Source: Dactylellina haptotyla (lineage: Eukaryota > Ascomycota > Orbiliomycetes > Orbiliales > Orbiliaceae). From it: 64,000 nucleotides of DNA. The notes beneath the pieces were generated by a model. The model was not told where the DNA came from. It was given only the letters and a program-made list of their open reading frames with translations, and ran no database searches. Positions 1-12,965 of the stretch are shown here, piece after piece (the stretch's first letter is position 1; every line of letters starts with the position of its first letter). The stretch covers positions 1,984,001-2,048,000 of the forward strand of contig CM062382.1 in the NCBI GenBank assembly GCA_031310005.1. The letters run 5' to 3'. Made by a program: the position numbers and the translations under genes.

Positions 1-112
1 GCTTAAAACATGCTTACCAAATCCAACCCACCTTCCAACACCCCACACCCAAGTTCCGACCTCTCGCTCGCCGTTGGCATACCATCCGAAGCTCTCGGAC
101 CAACCGTACAGC

Positions 113-892
113 ATGTTTAAAAAACCGTAAGGGTAGCTCTGAGTTCTGCTATCTTGAGTCTTACCAGCAGCTGATTTGTTCTGTGTCTAGACTGAGTGCC
201 TCGGGCAAGACAAAGATCAAGTCCTCCGTCCAACGAAACATCCGCCAGAAAATATGCGATCAATACCCACTTCTTGCCCCCGTTATTGACGATGTGCTGC
301 CCAAGAAGTCACAGTTAGATCTTATTAAAGCGTTCGTACAATATTTGGTCTGGGGATATATCATGGCTGCCTGTGGTGGTGGTGGTGCGGTGGCTATATT
401 GTGAAGAGGAAGCTAACGAGGAGCTTTCTTGTCGGATTGCAGACCAGATAGAATATCTCTCTATGCACTGGACAACCAAGTTCTATTCTTCCAGTCGCAT
501 GACGATGCGATAATACCACATCTCAGGGTGGTGCACAAGTGTACGTGCTCAAGCAAACAAATAGCCACAGGGAAGTTACAGGTGCTGACGGCGGATTACT
601 AGATCCTCAATGCTTCCCCACTGTTCAGGTCGACAGAGGTGCAATAAGATTCATTCTCGGAGGCGCCCAGCTCATGTGTCCCGGTCTCACGTCTCCAGGA
701 GCAAAACTACCACCGGCAGAGGAGAATATACCGGAAGGCTCAGTCGTCGCGATCAACGCTGAGGGGAAAGAGAACGCTTGTATGGTGGGAATTTTGAAAA
801 TGAGCACGGAAGATATCAAGCGTCTGAATAAGGGCAATGGAGTCGAAAACTGCCACTACCTAGGAGATGGGCTGTGGAAGATGGAAGAGTGA
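113..892 (+). CDS. TMA20: Translation machinery-associated protein 20 (MCT-1/Tma20)
   Basis: This is a ribosome-associated PUA-domain protein of the MCT-1/Tma20 family. The family partners with Tma22/DENR and recycles 40S subunits or promotes reinitiation in the cytosol. There are four exons: 113-126, 191-331, 443-540 and 603-892. They give 180 aa, the family's usual size. The protein begins MFKK, as Tma20 and MCT-1 do, followed by the block [12 protein letters not shown]. The C-terminal PUA domain carries [20 protein letters not shown] and ends [12 protein letters not shown]. Exon 1 encodes only four residues plus two bases, so simple ORF calling misses the start. The donor at 332 (GTTCGT) is weak but keeps phase and gives [20 protein letters not shown], close to relatives. 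Introns have CTAAC/CTGAC branch sites. The 3' end converges with the small minus-strand gene at 1016. Confidence 0.93.
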
Positions 893-1015
893 TTAATTGT
901 ATTATTGTTTTATAGTAACGTATTCCATACACAAAGATATCTGAAAACATTTCCCACTCCGGGGGGCCATCGCGTCTAGATACTCTTGAATGGCTACCGT
1001 GATGAGAGTGTCTGT

Positions 1016-1375
1016 TCAATTGGGCATAACGCCAGCAGCCTCTAGAGCCTCGGTCCTCAACTTGTTGCGCTTCCCGAGTACCCTTACCGTCCTTTCGCGC
1101 TCAAGGGGTGTCATTTCGCCCCAGTTGTGTATCCGGCTCAGAGTTCCATCGGAGTTGACAACCAGTGGCCCAAGATGATCGAGTTTGAGGGCTTCACTGC
1201 CAACTTCAATCTTTGTAGTAGTCGACTCCTCCTCCTCCTCTTTAGAAGGAGGGGCGGGCAGTGGCAGAGGATCCTTCTGTTCCCTTGAGTCCTCGCCGCT
1301 TCTTTCGGCTGGCTTCTGTGCGGTTTCATCGTCCGAGACGACGTAGGGCGGTGGAAACTGCGGAATCGTCGACAT
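1016..1375 (-). CDS. Small conserved fungal protein, function unknown (119 aa)
   Basis: This is an uninterrupted 119-aa frame. The N-terminal half is acidic and Pro-rich, including a Glu run (EEEEE). The C-terminal half has what looks like the conserved part: GTLSRIHNWGEMTPLERER followed by VLGKRNKLR. I recall similar NW-x-EMT / KRN-x-x-R blocks in short fungal proteins of unknown role, but cannot name the family. The start at 1375 is preferred because an upstream in-frame ATG at 1597 would add a low-quality basic stretch overlapping the shared promoter. The gene is divergent from the WBP4-like gene, with 357 bp between the start codons, and convergent with TMA20. No function is assigned. Confidence 0.75.
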   Translation of the reverse strand: MSTIPQFPPPYVVSDDETAQKPAERSGEDSREQKDPLPLPAPPSKEEEEESTTTKIEVGSEALKLDHLGPLVVNSDGTLSRIHNWGEMTPLERERTVRVLGKRNKLRTEALEAAGVMPN

Positions 1376-1732
1376 GGTCTGCCCACGAATTAACACCCGA
1401 CGGTTCTTGAGAAAGATAAAACGAAATGTAACCTCGAAAAGAGAATTATGATGAGAACTGGCCGGATAAGACCGATTTTGTCTGTGGTGTTTCGAAGTTT
1501 GGAGCTTTAGTCGCGACCTGCCCGTACGGGCTTGATTCGAGAAGGCGGTTGGTGTCACATTTATAGCGGTGTCGAGTGCCAAGGCCGCCGCCATCAACCA
1601 AACTTGGAGCTTCGCCTTCCAGAATTTTCGAGGTCATCCACATCACGTCACGACACACATCCGCCCACACCATCAAACGGTCACAGCCGTACACCGTCAT
1701 CGACGCGGTGTAGAGTTTCGCGAACCGCAAGC
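1376..1732. promoter_or_regulatory. Shared divergent promoter region (357 bp)
   Basis: This spacer separates the start codons of two divergent genes, the small minus-strand gene and the WBP4-like gene. It must contain both 5' untranslated regions and promoters. No clear TATA box was seen. Confidence 0.5.
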
Positions 1733-2805
1733 ATGTCCGAGTTCTGGATCTCGACCAAGCGCTACTGGTGCGAACGTTGTGTAAGTTACTCTGCCGCTCG
1801 TCGCCTCCCGCGCTTGTCGCGTTGAGGGTCATAGGTCACCTGCTAACATGGAATACGCAGAAACTATTCGTCAAAGACTCGCCGCTCTCGAGAAAAGATC
1901 ACGAAGCATCCCCGAGACACCAGCATGCCCTCCAGAGATTCCTGCGTGAGCTACACAGAAACAAGGAACGGGAAGCCGTCGCTGCCGAGAATGTGAAACG
2001 GGAAGCCGAGAGGCTGAATAACATCGACAATCCTAATTACGTAGCCAAACCGCTGGCCAGACGAGCTGCGGATCTAATAGAGAAGAAACCGGCAAAATCG
2101 GGCAATTGGCGGTCTGAAGAGCAGAAGCAGAAACACTTTGACGAGTTGGCAGCGTTGGGAGTCGCAATGCCAGAGAGCTACAGGAAGGAGCACGCGATGG
2201 CTGGCGAATGGGAAACAGTCCGTGTTATAGAACGTCCCGTGACATCCGATGAAGAGAACGAGGAAGCGAAACGAACAAAGCGGCGGAAACTAGGGGAAGT
2301 TGGTGATGAAGACGCAGAAGATGAGGAGGAAGCTGCGGTTAATAATTTTGCAGTCCGCACAATGGACTACCCTGGGGACACGGCGGCGTCATCGTCGGAG
2401 AATATTGGCAGCCTTACGTTTAAGAAGAAGAAGAAGGGAAGCTCCAAATCTGGCATGAGGACGATAGAGTACCCTACCCAATCACCGCAAACTGGTTTTG
2501 GAGGCATCGTACTTAAGAAGAAAGGCGCTAAAGACGACCCCACGGACGAATCCAAAGACGAGGGTGAATCAATTGCGAAAACTTCTGACGAAACTCCGGT
2601 TGTAGAGGGGCTGCGGGATGGCGTGGACGAGTTGGATCGGGGTTCAGATCAGGCCACAAGGGAAGATCAGTCAGAACATGCTGGTTTGAAACACGAATCT
2701 AGCGAGGACAAGCCTATTGCAGAGGAGCATGCAGAGAGGCCAGCGGAGGAAGGTGTTGCTTTCAAGGCCAGGAAGGCCAGGAATGCAAATCGACGAAGAA
2801 TATGA
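1733..2805 (+). CDS. U1-type zinc-finger protein, WBP4/FBP21-like splicing factor
   Basis: There are two exons, 1733-1780 and 1861-2805, giving 330 aa. The 80-nt intron has a GTAAGT donor and a CTAAC branch at about 1842. The first 40 residues form a matrin/U1-type zinc finger: MSEFWISTKRYWCERC with C13, C16, H30 and H36. This matches the N-terminus of WBP4/FBP21, a component of spliceosomal complexes. A Lys/Glu-rich helix follows (about 40-80), then a long acidic, disordered middle. The C-terminus is basic, with FKARKARNANRRR, as in the WBP4 family. No WW domain is visible. The protein is likely nuclear and spliceosome-associated; that role comes from the family, while the finger and the tail are seen directly. 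Confidence 0.85.
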
Positions 2806-5593
2806 ACATCGAGCCGCAAAACTCACGCATCTACGAAACTCATCTATGATACCCATTCTAATCTAATCACGGCGTTGTATAATAATATTGTGTGCGGGGC
2901 CGCACGCATCAAATGATAGCAGAAAGACCAACTATACCAAATCCAAGTGATTGTTGGATTGAGGAACAAACAACTTGCCCGAAAACCAACTACGTCAGTT
3001 GTGATTGAGATATTGCAAGGAGGCGACCATGTGGATCCCTTGCTCCTCCTTAAAGTACGAAATATGGCGGGTTGAGTTGGAGGGTTTCGCGGAATCCGAT
3101 TGCGAGCGTATAATTATTTTTTTGTTGGATCTCTGAGAGACCAATCCGAAGGCGCTTATCTCAACGAAATTTCTCATCGCTGACAAGATTTTATGCGTGC
3201 TGATTATGATACCAGGGAACGGTGCTGGGGAACAGATAAGACTGGATTTGCGTGAACGGAGGCGCTTATTTGGCTTGCCTGAGCGATCACGCATTCTTGC
3301 TGGCCTTGTCGTGCTTGCTTGCTTGTACTTGTCCAAGAAGAGGCCAGGCTAGGATCTGGGTTAATTGCAGGCGTCATGCACACACAACATATAAAAATAT
3401 CCTATTCGATATCTGGCCTAGGAACACAACCCCCTCAGGCTTACTACCACTATCGATGGCCACGGAGGAGGAGGCTGATGATAGGAAGCACGAAACATCA
3501 CGCATCACAGAGTACAACACAGTGGTCATTTGTGAGACCTTGGAACAAAACTTGGCCCCGGACGGTCAAGATACATACCACCAGCGTGGTTATTTATACA
3601 TTTAGGTTCCGCATTTCTGCGAACTGCTTGAATCGAGTGCGCCTGACTTGGGGACTCCGACAAGGTACGATTGGCCAGCGGATTGGAACAATCCGCCAAG
3701 AGCTTTTCTGTCCGCCCCACTGCAGTTCCATCAGGATTGGGTGCATGAGCCCGTTTCAGCCAGGACTCCCCTGGCCACCAGCCATGCTTAAACCTTCCGT
3801 GCAGAAGTGAGAAGGCAAGGGCCGCCCAAAGAAAAAAAAAAAAAAAAGGCGCGGTGACTTGCTGCAGGCGAACTGCAGGAACAGGTCGGATACCCCTGTT
3901 CCTAGGCCGTCAGCCTGTTGGCTGTGCTACAAACCATGAAAAAGGAAAAAGGGGGGAACTATTCTCTTTCAGTAATCAAGCGACCAAGCGAACGCACTGT
4001 GGTGCTCCCTCCATGGTTAGAGGGGTTGCTGGGTGGGCCGTATTCAAGCCCATGATAGGCTCAGCGGGCTCGAAATTGTTATCCGGGTCCCCAGGCCACG
4101 CCGACGAATGAACGGGGAGAGTGGGGATAGACGATAGGAGTTGGAATGGCAGAAACCAATCTCGCGCCTCTGAGTCGCGGAGCCCAAGTCGAACCTGATC
4201 TTCAGCTGCTAATTTCTAGCCCCTCCCAGCGCTCGATACAGAAGCGAGTTGGACATCGAGAGTCGAGGAATAGAGGGGATGGATCTGAGGGCGACGGGAA
4301 GGGCAACGCACGGAGGCCTGTGACAGAGAGCGATGTGTTTGTTACTCCGCAGGTCGGCAGCTCTCCTTAAAAGGAACCAGGGGATATGGCTCAGCTTACC
4401 GTGCAGAAGAAAACATGGCTAATGAAATAACACGAGATCTCTAATTATCGTGTAGGACGGACGGGCCAGAGAGCAAATTGGGTACAACCACACTAGTTCT
4501 CTGTTAGGGGGGTCGTTAATAGCGGAGACGGTTCTGATACAGTGGGCAAGACCCTTCCCTACCACCCAAAATTGGCCCTGTCCCGACCTGACTTCCCCTT
4601 CTTCCTCTCTCCCTCGCGGCTGGATATTCTCGTCCTGCAGAGACGCTTGCTTGTCCTCCTTTCCCTGTTCTTCCTTGGCTGTGTTCGTATTGAGCCCTTC
4701 TTTTCGATTGTAACCTGTCTGTCTTTTCTTACTTCTCCCGACCTTCGCTTTTCATTTCAAACCTCTTTCTCCTCATTCAGCCAGGGCCCTTTTCGTTGTT
4801 CTGAGGCAGAAGCGACACCATCTCTGCATTTCGCAACACCTCAGGAGACTCTGTTCATTCATCCCTTTCGGTTGACCGGTTGATAGTTTTTTATTTTTAT
4901 CCTGAACGGATCTCACAAGAGTAAAAAGGAAAAGGAAAGGAAAGGAATAACGGCGTTTCTTCTAGGGTACACAAGTTAACGACTCGTTCTCTAACGAAAA
5001 AAAAAAGGATTTGCAAAATCACTCTGCGAGGATAGTTTTTCGCATTTCGACTTTTCCACTACTCAAAACACTCAACTACTTCACTTCAAATCCATTCATT
5101 GCTGGGAGATCAGGATCTTTCTAGGATTTCAACAGACTTTGCAGCAGTTTCGATCTTTCTCGACAAACATCCGCACTCGTTTTGTTATTTTGGAATCTCA
5201 GTGCTTCATAATTCGACGATAGGGTTTTGTTTTATATATTACTGTTTGGAAAAGGGGAAAAAAGCCAAAGGTGTTTTGAAAATACATTAATCAAAAATGT
5301 AGGGACATCTATCATGATATCTTGCGTTCTTATAAGATATGCGAAATATCTCATTTTAGGGGGCTATTTGCTGACCAGATTGCACTTAATCAGATATCAC
5401 GAATCTACACTTCCACCATCTACGACTCGAACGAATTTCATTAGGACCATGACGGCGTAGGAATAACCGCATTGTTACAGGATCCATTATCGCTTTCTTA
5501 GAGACTCAAGAGCCTTCGTCGAGCCCCTCTGAATTCACATTCTTGAAATACATTTGAAAGCGCGAAGCGTGGTCACCAATCCAACACAGCGCG
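2806..5593. other. Long intergenic region and probable leader of the kelch-like gene
   Basis: No convincing coding frame was found in these 2.8 kb. A poly(A) run lies near 3832-3847. From about 4540 to 4880 the plus strand is rich in pyrimidines, as is common just upstream of fungal transcription starts. Several short ATG-initiated frames after this tract could act as upstream ORFs if the leader extends that far. The frames of about 110-160 aa around 3000-3800 have atypical composition and no recognisable motif. Confidence 0.5.
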
Positions 5594-7804
5594 ATGCCGC
5601 TCCCACAACCACCAGCCCCACTAGGCCGACATTGTACCGTCATTGTCAATGATGTCCTCTATGCGTATACCGAGAGTGGCTTCTTTCAATTACCCTTGGC
5701 CTCCGGCGGCAAGTGGACGGAAATAAAGGGTAACCAAGTACCGACCAAGGGATCAGTCTGTGTGCACTCCGGCCAGGGAACTTCTGATGAGGCCTTATAT
5801 GTTGTTGGAGGTGATATCGCGGCTGGTGTGCAATCGAAGAATCCGGATTTTATGGGTCTTCAAAAATACACCTTTGCGCAAAAAAAGTGGGAGAGCCAAG
5901 CGCTGAAGGATAAGACCCTCTTCAACCTGACGCACCACGGCGCAACATTTTTGGAGGACTCGAAGCAGATATTTGTTTATGCTGGCAACTGGTACTCCGA
6001 GGACTACACGCCCACTTCGATGGCTTTCTTGATAAATGTCGACAGTATGATGGTTTCCTCGCTGCCTACCGGCCTCGCCCCTCCTTTAATATTCCCTATT
6101 GTTCAATCTCTTAACGCTCACACTGCTATTATCTCTGGTGGGGACCCGGCAAATACCCGCATTTTCAGCTATTCGACTCTGGACGACTGGAAGGACATGC
6201 CTGGATCGCTCGCGGCGCCGCTGCCTGCTGGTTCATCCGCTGGCACCGTTGTCCAAGGCGATGATGGCTCTAAAATGTTGCTCACATTCGACTTTAGCAA
6301 AAGCCCCACCGAAGTCGAGCTCGTCCCGCTCTTTAACGCTACTGCCTCCAACCCTGCCACCCCATCCTCATCCGCTGCATCAAGACTTAGATCGAGAGAT
6401 CACACACTGACGTCGGCCAATTGGCCAAATTATAATGGTACACTCGCGCCCAAGGATACTCGAACGGATTTCTCCATTACTTCGAACAATCAATATGTTA
6501 TTATCTCTGGTGGCGGGCCAGCCGACGATCCGCTGTGTATTTTCGACTACAAAGAGGGAGGATGGATCAACGCGACATCTCTGTTCTCGGCTCAAAAGGT
6601 TCTCGCAGAATCCGCCAGCGTGAGTTCGCAGAGCTCAACAATATCGTCGTCTACATTGAACACCCAATCAACAGGTGTTTCAAGCACCCTCGCCTTCACA
6701 ACCACCGCTGCTACCGCAATAGCATCGACTACGGATAGTCTATCGGCGGCGAGTGCAACAAGCAGTGATGCAACCCAACCAACAGGTCTTAAGACTAGCA
6801 CACAGCTTTTGTTTATAATACTGGGTGTTGTACTCTTGGTTGCATTAATTCTCGGAACCGCTTACATTGTCCTACGCTGCAAGAGGAAGAAGATGAAGGC
6901 CGCGGGCTTGGGAGAGAAGTCTGATGATCCACAGTCGAGAGGAATGCCCAGAGACTCTGGCATGTCATTTAGAGACCGAGGCGCATCTTTCATGAAAGAA
7001 GCAGGGGGCTCAAAGAGCGTTATGTTTGGTCGCAAGTCTCGAAGCGTTCGCGGCCGAAGTGTCAAAGACGAGATGGACTTCCCCAGCGTTGATCTACCCC
7101 GCGGTGCGGTTCTTGGACCAGCTGCTGGCACAAATCTCGAGATGCAGCCGGCACACAGAGGGTCCGGGTGGAGTAGGTACTTCTCCGGTAACTCTACTAC
7201 AAACCTGGTACAGAACGGCGCTGGACTACAAAGGAACCCGAGCGACGCTTCGAGGTCGTCGTATTCGATATCAGAGTTTCCAGACGACACGGACGAGCGA
7301 AGGCAGTCCTATCCGTCCATTGGATATGTTCGCTCGTCATATGCCTCCCACTCGGCTGTTTTTTCTACTGATCTCCCCACTCCGACTTTTGGCGACGTGA
7401 TGAAGGATAACTCGCCGCCTAAAGGTGGCGCTGGTCTGCTGGGCTTTGAACCCCCGCGTGCGCCTGGCTTGTTCGAACGGTCCGCGGGTTCGCAAATCTC
7501 GGTTAACTCGGTTGGTGCTTCATCGATAAATTTCTTCGGCGAGGCGCTCAGCCATCCTGATTTCGGGAAGAAAGTGGCACAAGCGGCTGCTAAGAATAAT
7601 TTGTCTGCCGCTCAACCGGAGGATCAAAATCGGGCGGTGAGCAGCATCTACAGCGAAGGCGAACGAGACAGCGGTATTTTACAACCACCAAATAATGATT
7701 TCAACAGAACGGATAGCTTTGGGTTCTTCGGTAACGATAGGCAGAACAACACTAATGCTACCCCGAGGGGTGATCAGGGTCTCGGCTGGTTTGTTCGGGA
7801 ATAA
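5594..7804 (+). CDS. Kelch/galactose-oxidase-like single-pass membrane protein
   Basis: This is a single-exon frame of 736 aa starting MPLPQPPAPLG. Residues 1 to about 340 look like a kelch-type beta-propeller, with repeated Gly-Gly turns (VVGGDIAAG, IISGGDPAN, IISGGGPAD) and aromatic strands. A Ser/Thr-rich stalk follows (about 340-400). A strong membrane span lies at about 404-428 (LLFIILGVVLLVALILGTAY) with a basic stop-transfer CKRKKMK. The remaining 300 or so residues are a Ser-rich, probably phosphorylated cytosolic tail. The propeller contains N-x-S/T sites. No signal peptide is visible; the single span could act as the signal-anchor, or a short upstream coding exon could be missing. 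Related fungal proteins of unknown function share this architecture. Confidence 0.85.
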   Translation: MPLPQPPAPLGRHCTVIVNDVLYAYTESGFFQLPLASGGKWTEIKGNQVPTKGSVCVHSGQGTSDEALYVVGGDIAAGVQSKNPDFMGLQKYTFAQKKWESQALKDKTLFNLTHHGATFLEDSKQIFVYAGNWYSEDYTPTSMAFLINVDSMMVSSLPTGLAPPLIFPIVQSLNAHTAIISGGDPANTRIFSYSTLDDWKDMPGSLAAPLPAGSSAGTVVQGDDGSKMLLTFDFSKSPTEVELVPLFNATASNPATPSSSAASRLRSRDHTLTSANWPNYNGTLAPKDTRTDFSITSNNQYVIISGGGPADDPLCIFDYKEGGWINATSLFSAQKVLAESASVSSQSSTISSSTLNTQSTGVSSTLAFTTTAATAIASTTDSLSAASATSSDATQPTGLKTSTQLLFIILGVVLLVALILGTAYIVLRCKRKKMKAAGLGEKSDDPQSRGMPRDSGMSFRDRGASFMKEAGGSKSVMFGRKSRSVRGRSVKDEMDFPSVDLPRGAVLGPAAGTNLEMQPAHRGSGWSRYFSGNSTTNLVQNGAGLQRNPSDASRSSYSISEFPDDTDERRQSYPSIGYVRSSYASHSAVFSTDLPTPTFGDVMKDNSPPKGGAGLLGFEPPRAPGLFERSAGSQISVNSVGASSINFFGEALSHPDFGKKVAQAAAKNNLSAAQPEDQNRAVSSIYSEGERDSGILQPPNNDFNRTDSFGFFGNDRQNNTNATPRGDQGLGWFVRE

Positions 7805-9151
7805 GGAGTTGGTGTATAGCTAATATAATTTCCTTCTTGCGTTATTTGCGAGTATGTGCGTCTGCGTGTGGGCTTTTGGTATTGAACGGAGGATCACCCT
7901 TTTTCTGCCCACTTTGCTTTTTTAGCTGTCATTCATTTCAAAATTTTATTGAATCTAGGCCAAGCGAAATAGTTCCCTTATTTTTTATCCAACGTTTTCT
8001 TTTATTTTTTTTCTTTCTCTGTACGATACCCTACGGGTTCTTTGCAAAAGGAATCTGATTTTGCATTGTACTCACCATTTTTCTTCTCTATTACCATTTT
8101 TATTCATACTTTGGGATATTACTTTTTGAAGCTGTATCTTAACAGATTTCCTGATTTTATCTCATATTTTTTTCCTTTGCATTTTCAAAAATGCGCTCTA
8201 CCTTTGTAGATAATCACAATTTCCTTATCTTTTCACGACGATTTCTCTATATCAACCCGTCTACTTTCCAGCCTTCGTTTGGTCTTGTCTTTCTTACTCT
8301 CGCTAACTCTCCCTTTTTTCTCTCTCGAGTATTACCCTACTCATTCTCAAGGCTATTCTGCGCCTCGCACATTGTCAGCGATAATCCGAGTGTTTTACTC
8401 GGGATACCCGTAGGCAAGCTTAATTTTTATTTTTGAGTCAAAGAAAAATATTGGAAATTCAGCATCCGCGTTCTGGCAAAACATTTTTGAACATGACTTC
8501 AAACGTGCAGTGTAAAGCAATCCTATTTATAGCAGGCAATATCCTTGAGATTTTAAAACGTATAGATTGCGTATATCGGATGTACAGGAACTACAAGGGT
8601 ATACGGGGAGAGAATGAATTGTTTGGTAGTGCCCCGCATCTACATTCCCTTTCTTTTGATTCCACGTTTCCTAATATTATTTCGAATATATATCTCGATT
8701 CTCGTGGGCGAATTCGGGATATTGGAAAGGGTGATCTAGCAAGCGAGCGAGGCCGTAAGCGGTAGGTGCGCATCTCGGCTACCCTGGGTTAGTGTTTTAA
8801 AATATATTTCAGTTTTTTGTCTCCCGAATCATATATCTTCCCATTTCAAATACCCTGAAACCGGAAAAGTAAATACTTAAACCAAAATGAAGCGAACGCC
8901 AATGTTACATGCCTGTGAGATAGTACAGCGAATCAAAGAAAGAAAAAGGGAAACATGACATGAGTTTGTCTAAATTGATTAATCGCATTTGTGGGATATA
9001 TATGTACAATAAATACACCCTCCCTAACTGCTGCACGTTCTTCCATATATACTCTTATGGGCTAGAGAGTGAGTGAGTGAGTGAGTGAGTGAGTGAAGGA
9101 GAGAAGGAGGGAGATAGAGACGGGCAAAGGAAGGTATAATGTAGTACGGGG
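7805..9151. other. Convergent intergenic region, T-rich, with a GAGT microsatellite
   Basis: This spacer holds the 3' flanks of the kelch-like gene (+) and uS11m (-). The first 400 bases are strongly T-rich. No supported gene was found; the frames at 8191 and 8433 lack recognisable content. Confidence 0.55.
9067..9094. repeat. (GAGT)7 microsatellite
   Basis: Seven perfect GAGT units lie in the 3' flank of uS11m, followed by a purine-rich stretch. Confidence 0.9.
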
Positions 9152-9955
9152 CTACAATCTTCTCTTGTTCTTGCTCTTGGTACCACCGAATTTTGTCCGT
9201 GTTGCGTCTGTGAGTCTCACAACCACGTCCTTGATATATCTCCCCTCTTTACCCAATAGTGCTTTCATGCACGCCTCCCTTCCCACGCCAAACCCTCTTA
9301 GGACCACCTCGACCTTTTTCGGTATCAGTCCCTTCTCTTCGATCCTTTGGAAGACATGGGCGGCCAGCTGGTAAGCCGCATCGTAGGAGTGCCTGTTTGC
9401 CTTTCTGAAGCCCAGAATACCTGTGGAACAGGAGATTATAGAATTCTTCTTGGGGTCCGTGAATGTGATGTGAGTGTTGTGCTTGGTCGAGTAGATGTGT
9501 AGATGGAAGAGCTGGGACCACGGGTCCAGGATCGTAGCCCCGGCGGGATGTTCTGAGACGGTACCACCGTACGCTCGGTTTGCGAGATCATATATTGCTC
9601 CACGGCCTTGGCGTGAGGAGCCTCTGAAGATTTGATCTGACGCACCGGTGGACCAGCTGCTCCGTCTGGAGGGGATCGATGCGGCGGCGTTCGGCGCTGC
9701 AGGGCTGGGAACTGGGGGCCGGTTGTCAGGACGGGTGCTGGGACTTTGGGATTTGAAGATACTGGCGAGAGCATCGTCTAACGCCTGCGTCTTGTTTGGT
9801 GGCGAATCATCTGCGTATGACCGTCTCGTGGAAGTCAAGGGAAAGGACCCTGGGAGACGAGCAGAGAGGGAGGAGCGGTACGAGGATGTCGCTGTCGTCG
9901 AAGCTGCAGTCCGTGCAGTCCGCAGCAGTGCAGGTATCGACCTCGGGCTGGCCAT
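9152..9955 (-). CDS. MRPS18: Mitochondrial small-subunit ribosomal protein uS11m
   Basis: This is an intron-less frame of 267 aa. The N-terminal 45 or so residues are rich in Ser, Ala and Arg and lack acidic residues (MASPRSIPALLRTARTAAS), typical of a mitochondrial targeting sequence. A variable Pro/Ser linker follows. The C-terminal 120 residues form the uS11 fold: FHLHIYSTKHNTHITFTD, then the Gly/Lys block GILGFRKANRHSYDAAYQLA, then RGFGVGREACMKALLG. The basic tail KNKRRL is the equivalent of the KKKRRV-type end of uS11. The protein would sit on the platform of the mitochondrial 37S subunit. The start at 9955 is the first ATG of the open frame. The gene is divergent from the COT1-type kinase gene. 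Confidence 0.93.
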   Translation of the reverse strand: MASPRSIPALLRTARTAASTTATSSYRSSLSARLPGSFPLTSTRRSYADDSPPNKTQALDDALASIFKSQSPSTRPDNRPPVPSPAAPNAAASIPSRRSSWSTGASDQIFRGSSRQGRGAIYDLANRAYGGTVSEHPAGATILDPWSQLFHLHIYSTKHNTHITFTDPKKNSIISCSTGILGFRKANRHSYDAAYQLAAHVFQRIEEKGLIPKKVEVVLRGFGVGREACMKALLGKEGRYIKDVVVRLTDATRTKFGGTKSKNKRRL

Positions 9956-10922
9956 TGTGTGGGAAGGAGAGACACGTTAACCCGTGACGATTGAGTGAAG
10001 TATGTTGGAAGAGGTCGCCTTCCACCCAGAATGCCCACCCCGCGCTGGCAATTTCGATATGTCGTCCAGGCCGAACTGAGCGTCGCGAGATCTATTGTAT
10101 TATCGATATGCGAAGTTTTGGTGGTGTGTTGCGGAAACGTTTGGGGAAAAATTTTGGGATATGCGGCTGCGTGTTTGATTGGCCGGGCGAGACCAGGGCC
10201 GCTGGAGCTTAAACGGGCAGCAAAGAGGGACTGTTCAAGTCTCGACTCGCAGGAGGAGCAAGGAGGGGACGCGGACGATTGCAACCTATCGAACCCCCTC
10301 TTGGTAAAATATCGAAAGTCCACACTTTGAATTGTTTAACTGTTAGTGGTAGCAGATTCCATACAATCTGGGCATATCTGGCAGGCAAGGGGCCAGACCA
10401 CTCGCTCGGATAGTAGAGGATCGGTCTGTTGTAATTGCAATCTGGTCTACGAGATCTGGTATCCAGAGATGCATCCGGATATCTTCGAGGTGCGTGTGGG
10501 TTTGGTGTTTTGGTGGTGAAACGGGCGGCGAGTTGCGGTGAGGTTGGCGTGTTGGTGATGGGCTGCTGCTCTGCGTTGCGGTGTTGACGGGCAATTGGCC
10601 TTCGACGCTCCGCCAAAACGAACCTGCTCCAATTGATATCACCTTCACTTCATCACTCTGCTGGGCAGCCTTCAACCGCCCGGCTCACATTCCCTCCGAC
10701 GTCTCTTCCTCTCCTCCATCCTCCTTCCATTGCCTCGTCGACCTCCCCCTCCCCTCCCCTCTCCGCTTTCCCTCGTCCCTGGAGTGATCGATACCCCCTT
10801 ATCGCTGTAGCTGGCATATCCCTCTCTTAGCTTCCCTGAAGCTCCTGGCCCAAGCTCAGCAGCCAACGTTCCAACGTCTCCCTCTCCATATCTTCAACGC
10901 AACCCGAAATCTATTAATCGCC
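9956..10922. promoter_or_regulatory. Divergent promoter region between uS11m and the NDR kinase
   Basis: These 967 bases hold both promoters and leaders. A C/T-rich tract at about 10660-10790 precedes the kinase start, as in many fungal promoters. Short overlapping frames on both strands look like chance openings in GC-rich sequence. Confidence 0.5.

Positions 10923-12965
<2,043 letters not shown>

Noticed and set aside
1376-1597. N-terminal extension of the small minus-strand gene to an ATG at 1597
   Set aside because: The added part is atypical in composition and would fill most of the divergent promoter; MSTIPQ at 1375 is the better start.
3252-3810. Overlapping frames of 117 and 163 codons
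   Set aside because: They start at non-ATG or weak codons, have no motif, and their composition is unlike the real genes in the window.
9835-10675. Overlapping minus-strand frames upstream of uS11m
   Set aside because: They overlap the uS11m start and the divergent promoter, lack motifs, and are mirrored by plus-strand frames.
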